NCBI GenBank assembly: GCA_028823105.1
Contig: JAPKCC010000003.1
Location: 1-64,000, forward strand
Direction: 5' to 3'
DNA: 64,000 nt
DNA from: Phycisphaerales bacterium
Lineage (GTDB): Bacteria > Planctomycetota > Phycisphaerae > Phycisphaerales > SM1A02
Position 1 is the first letter of the stretch. Every line of letters begins with the position of its first letter. The position numbers and the translations under genes were made by a program. Below, in pieces: positions 26,417 through 34,695 of this stretch. Under the pieces are notes generated by a model, which made no database searches, was not told the origin of the DNA, and saw only the letters and a list, made by a program, of their open reading frames with translations.

Positions 26417-27955
26417 TCAGGATCGGGCGTTGAGCCAGGCGTCCTCGAGCAGCATGCCCGCAGGGACCGCGGTCGCACTCCCCCGTTCGACCATGCTCGC
26501 GACCGGATAGGCGCAGTAGTCGACGCTGAATGCGCCGGCTGGCCGATGGTTGCCGCTCTGCCCAAGACCGCCGAACGGCAGCATGCTGCTCGCCCCCGCG
26601 GTCCCAGTGTTTCGGTTGATGCATCCGGCGCGACACTCGCCGAAGAAACGATCCCATTCAGCATCGTCGTTGGTGAAGATCGACGCGGCGAGCCCGTATC
26701 GGGTCGCATTGGCCTGTTCGATGGCCGCGTCGAGCGAGTCGACGACGGCGATCTGAGCCATCGGCCCGAAACATTCGCGATCACGATCAATGCTAAAGCG
26801 GTCGACCAACACCACGCCAGGAGTCACGAAGTGTCCGGGCCGGTCGATTCGCGTTGCTTCTACGAGGATCTTCCCACCGGAGGCATGAAGCTCGGACTGG
26901 AACGAGAGGACATCGTCGACCGCAGCGCCGTTGACCAGTGGTCCCATGAACACCGGATCCGACGAATCGCCGGCCCCGACTTGAAGCGTGCTCGCGACCT
27001 TGCAGAACGCCTGAATGAATCGATCCGCCACGTCGGCGTGCACGATGATGCGACGAGTGCAGGTGCACCGCTGACCACTCGTGGCGTAGGCCGCGCGAGC
27101 GCACTCCACGACCGCCTGCCGAAGATCGGCGGATGGCATCACCACCGAGGGATTCGATCCCCCGAGTTCGAGGGCGACGATCCGACCTGGGTTGTCGAGG
27201 TTGGCCTCGAGAATGCGACGTCCGACCGGCCAGCTGCCAGTGAAAAGCACGCCGTCAACTCCGCGACTCGCGACCAGGGCGGCGGCCACCTTCGGGCCAC
27301 CCTGCACGAGATTGAAGATCCCGGCCGGAATCCCGGCTTCCATCGCCATCTCCGCCAGTGCCTGGCCGACGCCGGGCGTCTTTTCGCTGGGCTTGAGGAT
27401 GATCGCATTGCCCGCGAGCAACGCTGGAATGAAATGCCCATTGGGCAGATGGGCCGGGAAATTAAACGGTCCCAGGACCGCCATCACCCCATGCGGCTTG
27501 TATCGGCAGAGCCCTGACTTGGTCTCCCCCGCGGCCACTTCGTAATCGGTGATCCGCCCGGCGGAATGCTCTCCGAGCGTGATGTCCACCTTGCCCGCGA
27601 GGGCACCGGCCTCAAAACGACTCTCCGACAGCACCTTGCCCATCTCGAGCGTGATCAACGCCGCCATCCGCGGAGCGCGGGCCGCGGTGACTTCCTTCCA
27701 GCGAAGAAGCACCTCGATCCTCGCGTCCTTTCCCATGGCAAACCACGCGGGCTGCGCCCGACGGGCCGCCGCGACGGTGGCCTCGACGTCTTCAAGTCGC
27801 TCACCGGATTGGAATGCAATCTCTTCGGGCGCCGCCGGATTCCGCGAGATGATGACTTCACCCGCGGGCAGTGGCCGGAACACACCGTCAATCAGATTCG
27901 CGGGCGGGCCATCGAGAAAACCGCGTTCGAGGGCGGTGCCGTGATTCGACATCAT
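26417..27955 (-). CDS. astD: N-succinylglutamate 5-semialdehyde dehydrogenase (AstD type)
   Basis: 512 residues from the ATG at 27955, with GGAG 8 nt upstream. An aldehyde dehydrogenase with catalytic Cys297 in SGQRCTCTRR and general-base Glu263 in ALELGGSNPS. The motifs GPFNFPAHLPNGH and the C-terminal GLGQSGNHRPAG...DYCAYPVAS are AstD signatures, distinguishing it from other aldehyde dehydrogenases. It oxidises succinylglutamate semialdehyde to succinylglutamate with NAD in the AST route. It sits downstream of an AstA-family gene and an aminotransferase, which supply the preceding steps. Confidence 0.92.
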   Translation of the reverse strand: MMSNHGTALERGFLDGPPANLIDGVFRPLPAGEVIISRNPAAPEEIAFQSGERLEDVEATVAAARRAQPAWFAMGKDARIEVLLRWKEVTAARAPRMAALITLEMGKVLSESRFEAGALAGKVDITLGEHSAGRITDYEVAAGETKSGLCRYKPHGVMAVLGPFNFPAHLPNGHFIPALLAGNAIILKPSEKTPGVGQALAEMAMEAGIPAGIFNLVQGGPKVAAALVASRGVDGVLFTGSWPVGRRILEANLDNPGRIVALELGGSNPSVVMPSADLRQAVVECARAAYATSGQRCTCTRRIIVHADVADRFIQAFCKVASTLQVGAGDSSDPVFMGPLVNGAAVDDVLSFQSELHASGGKILVEATRIDRPGHFVTPGVVLVDRFSIDRDRECFGPMAQIAVVDSLDAAIEQANATRYGLAASIFTNDDAEWDRFFGECRAGCINRNTGTAGASSMLPFGGLGQSGNHRPAGAFSVDYCAYPVASMVERGSATAVPAGMLLEDAWLNARS

Positions 27956-28104
27956 GCTTGGTCTCCGAGCGGCCCGAGCTCGAGCCGTGGTCATTCTAGA
28001 GTGATCTGGGACGCAACATCACCGACTTGACGGCCTGAATTTCGGACGGGATCTCTCGACGTTCTTCGTCGGCTCGATCCCCCGCGATGCAGTCTGGTCC
28101 CGAC

Positions 28105-29187
28105 CTAGGACTTTTTTGATTTTCCAGATTTTCCAGATTTCCCAGACTTGCTCGACTTGCTGGATGCCTTCTTCGGCAGCTCCGTCACACCGACGGCGGA
28201 ACCTCGGGTCGCACCGATCGCCTCCATCGCCTCCGCGGAGATGCGAATCCCCTCGCCTCGCATGGTGAAGGGAGTCTGTACCGATCGGAATCCTTGGTCT
28301 CCCTCGCAGGAGACGATCCCCATCGACTTTCCGGCGCCGGTCAGCGGACCGGTCAGGTCACATTGCTTCGTCGCGGCGACGAGCGGAATCTCATCGCGGA
28401 CCGCTTCGAGATACGGACCGCCGTCGAAAGGATCGATGTGTCCCTTGTACTCGAATCCCTGTCGCTCAAGCATCCGTCGGGCGGGGCCGGTCTCGTCGCT
28501 CTCCCGAGCGATGAGATTCCTCGCTTCGGGTGGGAGCAGGGAGGCGTAGATCGGCTCCCGCGGGAAGAGCGCCGTCATGAACTCCTTGGACTGCTGACAG
28601 AAAAGGTCGGCTTCCTTGTAGGAGAGATTGATGAACCGACGACCAAGATAGTCCCAGAGGAGGTTGTGACTGTCCGGCGTGATCGCGCCCATCATTTCGG
28701 CGATCACCCGCTTGTTGAACTGCCGACGGTGAAGGCCCATGAAGTGAAAGCGAACCATGGAGAGGAATCCGCCGAGTCTCTCGGCGTGACCCCGATATCC
28801 GGGTGCCAGGATGAGTCCGCCCATTTCGGTCGGACCCGAGATGTCCTCGCCAAGCGTGAGCATCACCTGAGTGTTGCCCTGCTGCAGATCATCACTCCAG
28901 AATTCCTTGCGAGTGACTTCGAGGTAGACGTGCGGATGGCCGGGCCAGGAGATGCAGGGAAGGACCGCGCTGGTGCCGATCACATTGCCGGTCTCGAGGT
29001 CCTCCAGCACGAACATGAAGTTTCGTTCCCGCGCGTCGCGAGCCTGCTTTCGGAAACTCCGGCGGCTGCGATCCACCTTCGACGCGATGATGTCGCGGTC
29101 GGGGGGAAGGTTGATGAAATGAACCATCTTCGCGAGTTTGAGCAGCGTCGTGACGTCCTCGGCCGCGACCTGACGGATGACAAACAT
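28105..29187 (-). CDS. astA: Arginine/ornithine N-succinyltransferase family protein (AstA type)
   Basis: 360 residues from the ATG at 29187, which has AGGAGG 7 nt upstream. The family moves succinyl from succinyl-CoA to the alpha-amino group of arginine or ornithine. Matching segments: the N-terminal VIRQVAAEDVTTLLKLA, GNVIGTSAVL, EMGGLILAPGYRGH....LGGFLSMVRF and the middle block WDYLGRRFINLSYKEAD. The last ~23 residues are an added Lys/Ser-rich tail encoded by a 9-bp repeat. No astB is present, so ornithine may be the substrate here (inference). Confidence 0.88.
   Translation of the reverse strand: MFVIRQVAAEDVTTLLKLAKMVHFINLPPDRDIIASKVDRSRRSFRKQARDARERNFMFVLEDLETGNVIGTSAVLPCISWPGHPHVYLEVTRKEFWSDDLQQGNTQVMLTLGEDISGPTEMGGLILAPGYRGHAERLGGFLSMVRFHFMGLHRRQFNKRVIAEMMGAITPDSHNLLWDYLGRRFINLSYKEADLFCQQSKEFMTALFPREPIYASLLPPEARNLIARESDETGPARRMLERQGFEYKGHIDPFDGGPYLEAVRDEIPLVAATKQCDLTGPLTGAGKSMGIVSCEGDQGFRSVQTPFTMRGEGIRISAEAMEAIGATRGSAVGVTELPKKASSKSSKSGKSGKSGKSKKS
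28118..28171 (-). repeat. 9-bp tandem repeat encoding the Lys/Ser tail of AstA
   Basis: Six 9-bp units on the plus strand (GATTTTCCA twice, then GATTTCCCA, GACTTGCTC, GACTTGCTG, GATGCCTTC). They encode Lys-Ser-Gly and related tripeptides at the protein's C-terminus. Confidence 0.85.
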
Positions 29188-29258
29188 GCCTGTGCCTCCT
29201 ACCAACCTTCGATCTGATCCCCGCGACGACCATCGTCGAGAGCCCGCCTGAATCCGAC

Positions 29259-30698
29259 TCAATCCGCGGCTTCAGCCTTCTCGAACGAGCGTTCGAGCAC
29301 TTCGAATACCGGCCCAAACTGAGCCGGCTCCATCACGCCGACCGGCGGGAGGAAGCGAAGGTGATATGGATCATGGCCGCAGATGAAGGCGATGAGCCCT
29401 TCCGCGAACATGATGTGCAACGCCTTCATGATCTTCGCCCGACTGCCGCCGAAGGGCGTCAATCGGCACATGCCACCGGTACCTGCGACCAGCTCGGTGA
29501 TCGGGCGTCCGAGGGTGTCAACCGCTGGCGGGAACCACTCCGGATGCGCGGCCACGAAGGCATTCGCATGTTCCCGGAAGGCCGCCTGCAATCCGGCGAT
29601 CCGCCCGTCCGGGCCGTAGTAACCACCGTCACGAAGTCGCCGAAGGGCCGCGAGCCCGACCTGCAACGCACTACTTGATCCGATGAAGGTGCCACTGAGC
29701 AGCCCCGGCTTCGGATTGAACTCATCGGTGTAAAGGCAGGCGCAGATCTGGCTCATCTTGCCCAGCGTCAATACGTCCACGTATTCGCCGAGCCCGAGCA
29801 CGTCGTAGTAGTACATCTCGGTATTGCGTCCGAACGTCTGGACCTCGTCATCCCACACCGGGACGCCGCGCTCGCGACACATTTCCATGAGCGGCACGAA
29901 GAACTCTCGCGGGGCGGTGCGGAATCCGCCTTCGCCCTGGACGAGTTCGAAGATGAAGCAACTGTGCTGTCCGGGATATCGCTTGAGACACTCGTCGAGA
30001 TGCCAGACCGCCATCTCGATGGATCGCTCCCCCATCGCGGGATCGTAGAACGGCATGTAATCGACGTGCGTGTTCAACGGGATGCCTACGCGACCCGCGG
30101 CGGAATCGCCGATCTGGGCCATGGTGGTCGACCGACCTAGGAAGCAGTCCTGGAACGCGATGACCCGCGGTGCACCGTTGGTCTTCTGTTGGCAGACTTT
30201 GAGGGCGCTCTCGTTGGCCATGGCGCCGGAATTGGTTGTGAAGCAGTTGCTGAGTCGAGATCCCTTGGCGGCTTCCTGCGAGAGGAACTCCGCGGTCTCG
30301 ATGCTCTCTGAGTTGTACTGGAGGTTTCCCTCCATTACCACGTCACCGAGCGCCGACTCCAACGCCACCCGTACCAGCCCAGGATCGCTGTGGCCGAACA
30401 TGTGCACGCCGATGCCGTTGATCATGTCCCATTTCACGGAGCCATCGACAAGTTCGACCAGCGGACCGTTTCCGATGCCGCTCCCGACGTAGGGGTAGAG
30501 CGCTCCCTTTCCGCGGGCTTCCGCAGAACGGGCAAGCCAACCTTCGAGGGTCTCGGTCCCGCCATCGACCGGCGGACGGGGTTCGGTGATCGAAGACTGG
30601 GAAGACTCAAGCCGCTGGATCACCGCATCGAGTGCCGCGACGACATCGGGGCTCTGGCGAAATGAATCGGCGACCGTGGCTGACTGGGACGTGCTCAC
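29259..30698 (-). CDS. Class III PLP aminotransferase, probable succinylornithine-type
   Basis: 479 residues from a GTG at 30698, with AGGAGGT about 8 nt upstream. Fold type I markers: the cofactor region TTNSGAMANESALKV (~155-169), ELVQGEGGF, the PLP-contacting DDEVQTFGR, and the Schiff-base lysine in LTLGKMSQ. It is not close to textbook AstC in its opening 80 residues, and resembles the lysine or ornithine omega-aminotransferase branch. By position just before astA and astD it should convert an N-succinylated ornithine to the semialdehyde. The leader carries the 15-mer shared with the amine oxidase gene. Confidence 0.8.
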   Translation of the reverse strand: MSTSQSATVADSFRQSPDVVAALDAVIQRLESSQSSITEPRPPVDGGTETLEGWLARSAEARGKGALYPYVGSGIGNGPLVELVDGSVKWDMINGIGVHMFGHSDPGLVRVALESALGDVVMEGNLQYNSESIETAEFLSQEAAKGSRLSNCFTTNSGAMANESALKVCQQKTNGAPRVIAFQDCFLGRSTTMAQIGDSAAGRVGIPLNTHVDYMPFYDPAMGERSIEMAVWHLDECLKRYPGQHSCFIFELVQGEGGFRTAPREFFVPLMEMCRERGVPVWDDEVQTFGRNTEMYYYDVLGLGEYVDVLTLGKMSQICACLYTDEFNPKPGLLSGTFIGSSSALQVGLAALRRLRDGGYYGPDGRIAGLQAAFREHANAFVAAHPEWFPPAVDTLGRPITELVAGTGGMCRLTPFGGSRAKIMKALHIMFAEGLIAFICGHDPYHLRFLPPVGVMEPAQFGPVFEVLERSFEKAEAAD

Positions 30699-30707
30699 GC
30701 GACTGAC

Positions 30708-30722
30708 CTCCTGAAAATTGAT
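30708..30722 (-). promoter_or_regulatory. Leader element ATCAATTTTCAGGAG, copy 2
   Basis: Identical to 1988-2002 and also exactly 9 nt before the start codon (here GTG). It contains the ribosome binding site of the aminotransferase gene. Confidence 0.5.
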
Positions 30723-30849
30723 CCGAGGTTGATAAAAACTCACTCAAGGCGAGTCAAAGGACGAAAAACGTTCGAACGGACGGGAAATCGGGACTCTAGA
30801 GACGGCCAGAATGGGGCCACCCGGATAAAGGCCCTCCCGAATCAGATCC

Positions 30850-32157
30850 TCATGATATCGACCGTCCGGATCCTGACCTTCCCCCGAATCCGTCACGATC
30901 CAGCCGATGCAGCAGGATCGCGAACAACGTCGCCCGCTCCACGAGGCTCTCCAACTGGACATGCTCGTCAGGGCGGTGCATTCCACCGCCCCGGACCCCC
31001 AGGGTGTCGATGGTCGGCACGCCAGCCTGTTGAATCACATTGCCATCGCAGACCCCGCCGGTGGCGGCGAAAGGCATCGGATGACCAAGATCCTCGCTGG
31101 CCTTCCGGGCGGTCTCCGCGAGCGCCAGAACCTCCGGCGTCGAGGGTTTGGCAGCCCGGATGAACGCGGTGTGGGCCACGAGTCTCGGAGGATCCTCCGC
31201 CTCGGCCTTCATCGCCTCGTTCAGTTCGTCGACCACCCTTCGAATCGACCGATCGAGATCCTGTCGGGTCGCCTCGTCGCGGTACCGCACGTTGCCCCAG
31301 CAGCGAGCGTGGTGGGCGACGGCGTTGGTCACCTGCCCACCATGCATGGGACCAATGTTGACGATGCGTCCGGCGTCGGCATCGGCGAGGGCGGAGATCT
31401 CGATGATCGCCCGAGCGATCGCGAGCACCGCCGATCGCCCTTCCGCGAAAGCCCGGCCGACATGCGTTGCCCGGCCGTGAGCTTCGATCATGAAGGCTCC
31501 CGACCCCATTCGTTCTACGACCAGCGAGCCATCGGGAAGCGCGGGCTCGAGCACCAGTCCGACGTCGTGCCCTTCGGCGACTTCAAGCAACGCCTGCTCT
31601 GAAAAATAAGTGCCGGTCTCTTCGTCAGGTACCAGCGCCACCGTCCAGTCCAAGGGTCGCCCAAGTTCCTTGAGGATCTCCAGCGCGGTGATCGCGACCA
31701 GAAGACCGCCCTTCATGTCCATGACTCCAGGGCCGTGCGCCAAGCCGCCGACGTCCTCCGAGAGCACCTGAAACGGACCGTGCGGATCGTGCACCGTGTC
31801 GAGGTGGCCACAGATCATGAATCGGACGGCGTCCCGGCCGTCGCCGACGGCGTGACGAGCCACGAGCATCGGCGGGACGTCCTCCGCAGTCGCCGCGGCG
31901 TTCGGATCATCGGAGCCCGTCCGAATCTTGATCCAACCCGGACGAGGTTGACCCGGCATTGACTCCAGCGTCCCGCCGACCGCCTCCAGCCGGGTCGCCA
32001 GCAACGCCCGAAACGCGTCCAGTCCAGGCGTGTGATTGAATCCGGTGGGAATAGCCACGAATTCGGCGAGTTCCTGACGCATCCGGTCATCGCGCCGCTG
32101 CACTGCAGAGGCGATGCGTTGTTCGAATTCGTCGAGCCGATCAAGATCAATATTCAT
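30850..32157 (-). CDS. M20 metallopeptidase, glutamate-carboxypeptidase (CPG2) type
   Basis: 435 residues. Di-zinc ligands and base visible: H118 and D120 in GHLDTV, bridging D147 in GPGVMDMKGG, E179/E180 in PDEETG, E204 in LEPA, and H394 in MHRPDEHV. This ligand pattern follows carboxypeptidase G2, which releases glutamate from N-acyl-glutamates. The ATG overlaps the dapF stop (ATGA), so it is translated with dapF; on the other side lies the AST-like cluster. Two readings fit: a succinylglutamate desuccinylase replacing AstE, or a DapE-like succinyl-diaminopimelate desuccinylase. Sequence type favours an N-acyl-glutamate substrate; the dapF overlap favours DapE. Confidence 0.85.
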   Translation of the reverse strand: MNIDLDRLDEFEQRIASAVQRRDDRMRQELAEFVAIPTGFNHTPGLDAFRALLATRLEAVGGTLESMPGQPRPGWIKIRTGSDDPNAAATAEDVPPMLVARHAVGDGRDAVRFMICGHLDTVHDPHGPFQVLSEDVGGLAHGPGVMDMKGGLLVAITALEILKELGRPLDWTVALVPDEETGTYFSEQALLEVAEGHDVGLVLEPALPDGSLVVERMGSGAFMIEAHGRATHVGRAFAEGRSAVLAIARAIIEISALADADAGRIVNIGPMHGGQVTNAVAHHARCWGNVRYRDEATRQDLDRSIRRVVDELNEAMKAEAEDPPRLVAHTAFIRAAKPSTPEVLALAETARKASEDLGHPMPFAATGGVCDGNVIQQAGVPTIDTLGVRGGGMHRPDEHVQLESLVERATLFAILLHRLDRDGFGGRSGSGRSIS

Positions 32158-33098
32158 GCTTTCAATTCCTGCCGGGCGTTCCCGGGGTCTTCGGCGGCCA
32201 GTGCCGCCGGATCGATCTCACCTTGGAAAACCTCCGTCGCAGGACCTGACATCGAGACCGAATCGCCGGAGACTCCCGACCAGTCCAACCGCAATCGGCC
32301 GCCGGGCAATGTCGCCTCCAACGGCGAAGTGATCCGCCCCTCGAGCATGCCGGCCACGCAGACGGCGCACGCCCCCGTCCCACAGGCCTGGGTCATGCCA
32401 CTCCCCCGTTCCCAGGTTCGCATGCGAACCGAGCCGGCCCCTGTCACCTGCACAAGATGAAGATTGATCCGATTCGGAAACCACGCATGATCTTCGAAGA
32501 TTGGCCCCACGCGATCGAGCGGCGCTGCCGCGACATCGCTGCAGAAAACGACGACGTGGGGATTCCCCATCGACACGAGGGTCAACTGTGGTTCCAGTCC
32601 GCAGGCCATCGCGTCATCTCGATTGATGCCGAATGCGCGTGGGTCGAATGAATGCGCGATCACCTGCGCGGTCGGCTCGATTCCGGGAACCTTCGCCGGA
32701 ATCGATGCGGCGGTGAGACCCGGGGCGCCCATGTCGACCTTGACAGACTCAACCTTTTCGGCGGACCCCCGGTCCCAGGTCAGGGATCGGACGCCCCCGG
32801 CGGTCTCGACTCGCAATGGCTGTGCGTCGGCGATCCCACGATCGACGAGAAACTTCGCGACGCATCGGATTCCGTTTCCGCACATCTCCCCATCACTGCC
32901 GTCCGCATTGAACATCCGCATCCGAGCGTGGTTGGCGGAATCCTCTGGGGGGTCAATGATGATCAGTCCATCGGCGCCGATGCCGCGATGCCGATCACTC
33001 ACCAGACGACTGACCGCGGATGGATCCGCGATCCGATCGTGGCGACCGTCGACAAACAGGTAGTCGTTTCCGATTCCGTGCATCTTTACGAAGTGCAT
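32154..33098 (-). CDS. dapF: Diaminopimelate epimerase
   Basis: 314 residues. It interconverts LL- and meso-diaminopimelate for lysine and peptidoglycan. The N-terminal FVKMHGIGNDYLFVD, the first catalytic cysteine in NADGSDGEMCGNGIRC (~73) and the second in TQACGTGACA (~240) are present, with MGNPHVVVF between. It starts 4 nt after the M48 protease gene and overlaps the M20 gene. Its presence implies mDAP-type peptidoglycan or at least DAP-route lysine synthesis. Confidence 0.96.
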   Translation of the reverse strand: MHFVKMHGIGNDYLFVDGRHDRIADPSAVSRLVSDRHRGIGADGLIIIDPPEDSANHARMRMFNADGSDGEMCGNGIRCVAKFLVDRGIADAQPLRVETAGGVRSLTWDRGSAEKVESVKVDMGAPGLTAASIPAKVPGIEPTAQVIAHSFDPRAFGINRDDAMACGLEPQLTLVSMGNPHVVVFCSDVAAAPLDRVGPIFEDHAWFPNRINLHLVQVTGAGSVRMRTWERGSGMTQACGTGACAVCVAGMLEGRITSPLEATLPGGRLRLDWSGVSGDSVSMSGPATEVFQGEIDPAALAAEDPGNARQELKA

Positions 33099-33102
33099 AC
33101 CG

Positions 33103-34596
33103 TCATTGTCCCTCGATCATGACCAGGGCGGGTGGATCTGATCCGGCTTCCTCAAAATTTGCCGGGGATTGAAGCCACCAGCGGAGAAGCGAGGCGACCA
33201 CGACGAGCACCGAGACGATCTCGATGACCCGGACCAGTCGATCGATCGGAAGTCGATCGATCGGACGGTCCAGCAGCGTCAGGAGATGACGCCGTCGGGA
33301 GGCGATCGACCCGTGTCGCCAAGTAAACCGACTCAACGCCACACCATTGACGCCCGCCACGGCCACCAGAGCCGATCGCATCGCATCCACGCCCGCGATG
33401 GAAACCTGAGGCAAGGGGCGATCGTCGGCATCGACGGACATGCGAACCGCGGCGAAGGCATCCGCCTGCCGCTCGAACCGGCGGGAGATCCATCCGAATC
33501 CCACCAACGTTCCGAGCAGCACGAGGGCAGTGGCGCCAATGTCGATCCACCAGAGTTGCTCGTTGATCGTCGAGGCGGCGCCGCCGGCGTCGATGCAGGC
33601 GTTGCGGAGAGCGATCATGAACGGCTCGGCGATTTCGGCACAGAGCATGGCCAGGGCAATCAGCGTCACTGCCATCCAGGGCATGTGATGGCGTCGAGCG
33701 TGGGCGAGTTCGTGGGCCATCACCGCCATGACCTGTTCGCGACGCAGCGTGTCGATGAGGCCATCGGTCAGGAGGACCCATCGCAGCGGGCCGATGAACC
33801 CCGTGACCCCCGCGTTGATCATGCTCCCGCCGGTCGGCCACAGGAGGATCTCGCGGACGGGGACCTTCGCTTGCTCGCACATCAGAAGGAGCGTCGAACG
33901 GATCTCCCCCTCCGGAAACGGTTTCGCTCCGAGCAATCGAACGACGAAACCCGGCGCCGCGAGCGCGATGGGAATGACCATCGCCGCCGAAGCGAGTGCG
34001 GGAACCCACTCGGGAACGTCGGCGTCACTGCCATCGATCGCCCGTCGAACCAGGTCACCCGTCATCGCCAGCAGACCGAGCGGCAGAAGGATGATCAACA
34101 TCTGGGTCCGAACCTGCATGGAAACCCAGGCCGCGCGGGACGGTGCCGGATGAACTGGAAGCCCGTCGTCCAGCCGCCGCAGAAGAGTGGCCTCTCGGGC
34201 TCGATGCTCGAAGGGATGGAAGATCCACCACGCGGCGGTGATCGCAAGCAGGGCGGGCGCCACAGTGATGACTTCGTCGAGGATGAGTACATCGCCGACC
34301 ATCGCCTGCACGGCCTCTCGGAATCCCAGTAGAAGTACGCCGGCGACGACGATTCCCACCGCGATCCACTGCACCAGACGCAGGCAGCGAGCCGCACGTT
34401 CGAACTGCGCCGCCGGATGACGACCCTCGAGACGCTTCTGGAAGACCTTCGCGGTCACCGTCGCCAAAAGGAGCAGCAGCACCGTCCCGAACACGACCAT
34501 GCCGATACTCGCGACGGCTGAAACACCTTCACCGATTCCGGATGACCCGCCGGGAAGCAGTACCACCGCGACAAGGATGATGAGCAGGACCTGCAA
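33103..34596 (-). CDS. M48 family membrane metalloprotease
   Basis: 497 residues from a TTG at 34596 with AGGAG about 10 nt upstream. Multiple hydrophobic segments (about residues 1-20, 30-50, 75-95, 105-125, 165-185, 195-215, and two near 315 and 350) frame the zinc site HELAHARRHH (~295). A later EXXXD-type ligand lies in FERQADAFAAV. M48 proteins of the HtpX/Ste24 group clip membrane proteins from the cytoplasmic side. It is transcribed ahead of dapF with only 4 nt between, which may be simple operon packing. Confidence 0.88.
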   Translation of the reverse strand: MQVLLIILVAVVLLPGGSSGIGEGVSAVASIGMVVFGTVLLLLLATVTAKVFQKRLEGRHPAAQFERAARCLRLVQWIAVGIVVAGVLLLGFREAVQAMVGDVLILDEVITVAPALLAITAAWWIFHPFEHRAREATLLRRLDDGLPVHPAPSRAAWVSMQVRTQMLIILLPLGLLAMTGDLVRRAIDGSDADVPEWVPALASAAMVIPIALAAPGFVVRLLGAKPFPEGEIRSTLLLMCEQAKVPVREILLWPTGGSMINAGVTGFIGPLRWVLLTDGLIDTLRREQVMAVMAHELAHARRHHMPWMAVTLIALAMLCAEIAEPFMIALRNACIDAGGAASTINEQLWWIDIGATALVLLGTLVGFGWISRRFERQADAFAAVRMSVDADDRPLPQVSIAGVDAMRSALVAVAGVNGVALSRFTWRHGSIASRRRHLLTLLDRPIDRLPIDRLVRVIEIVSVLVVVASLLRWWLQSPANFEEAGSDPPALVMIEGQ

Positions 34597-34695
34597 AGCG
34601 GAGTCTCTCCTGTACGGTCGTCACTCGTCTACCGAGGCAGCCGTCTCCTCGCGGAACCCGCCTCACCGAGGATCGGTCGGTGTCCTCATCGATGC

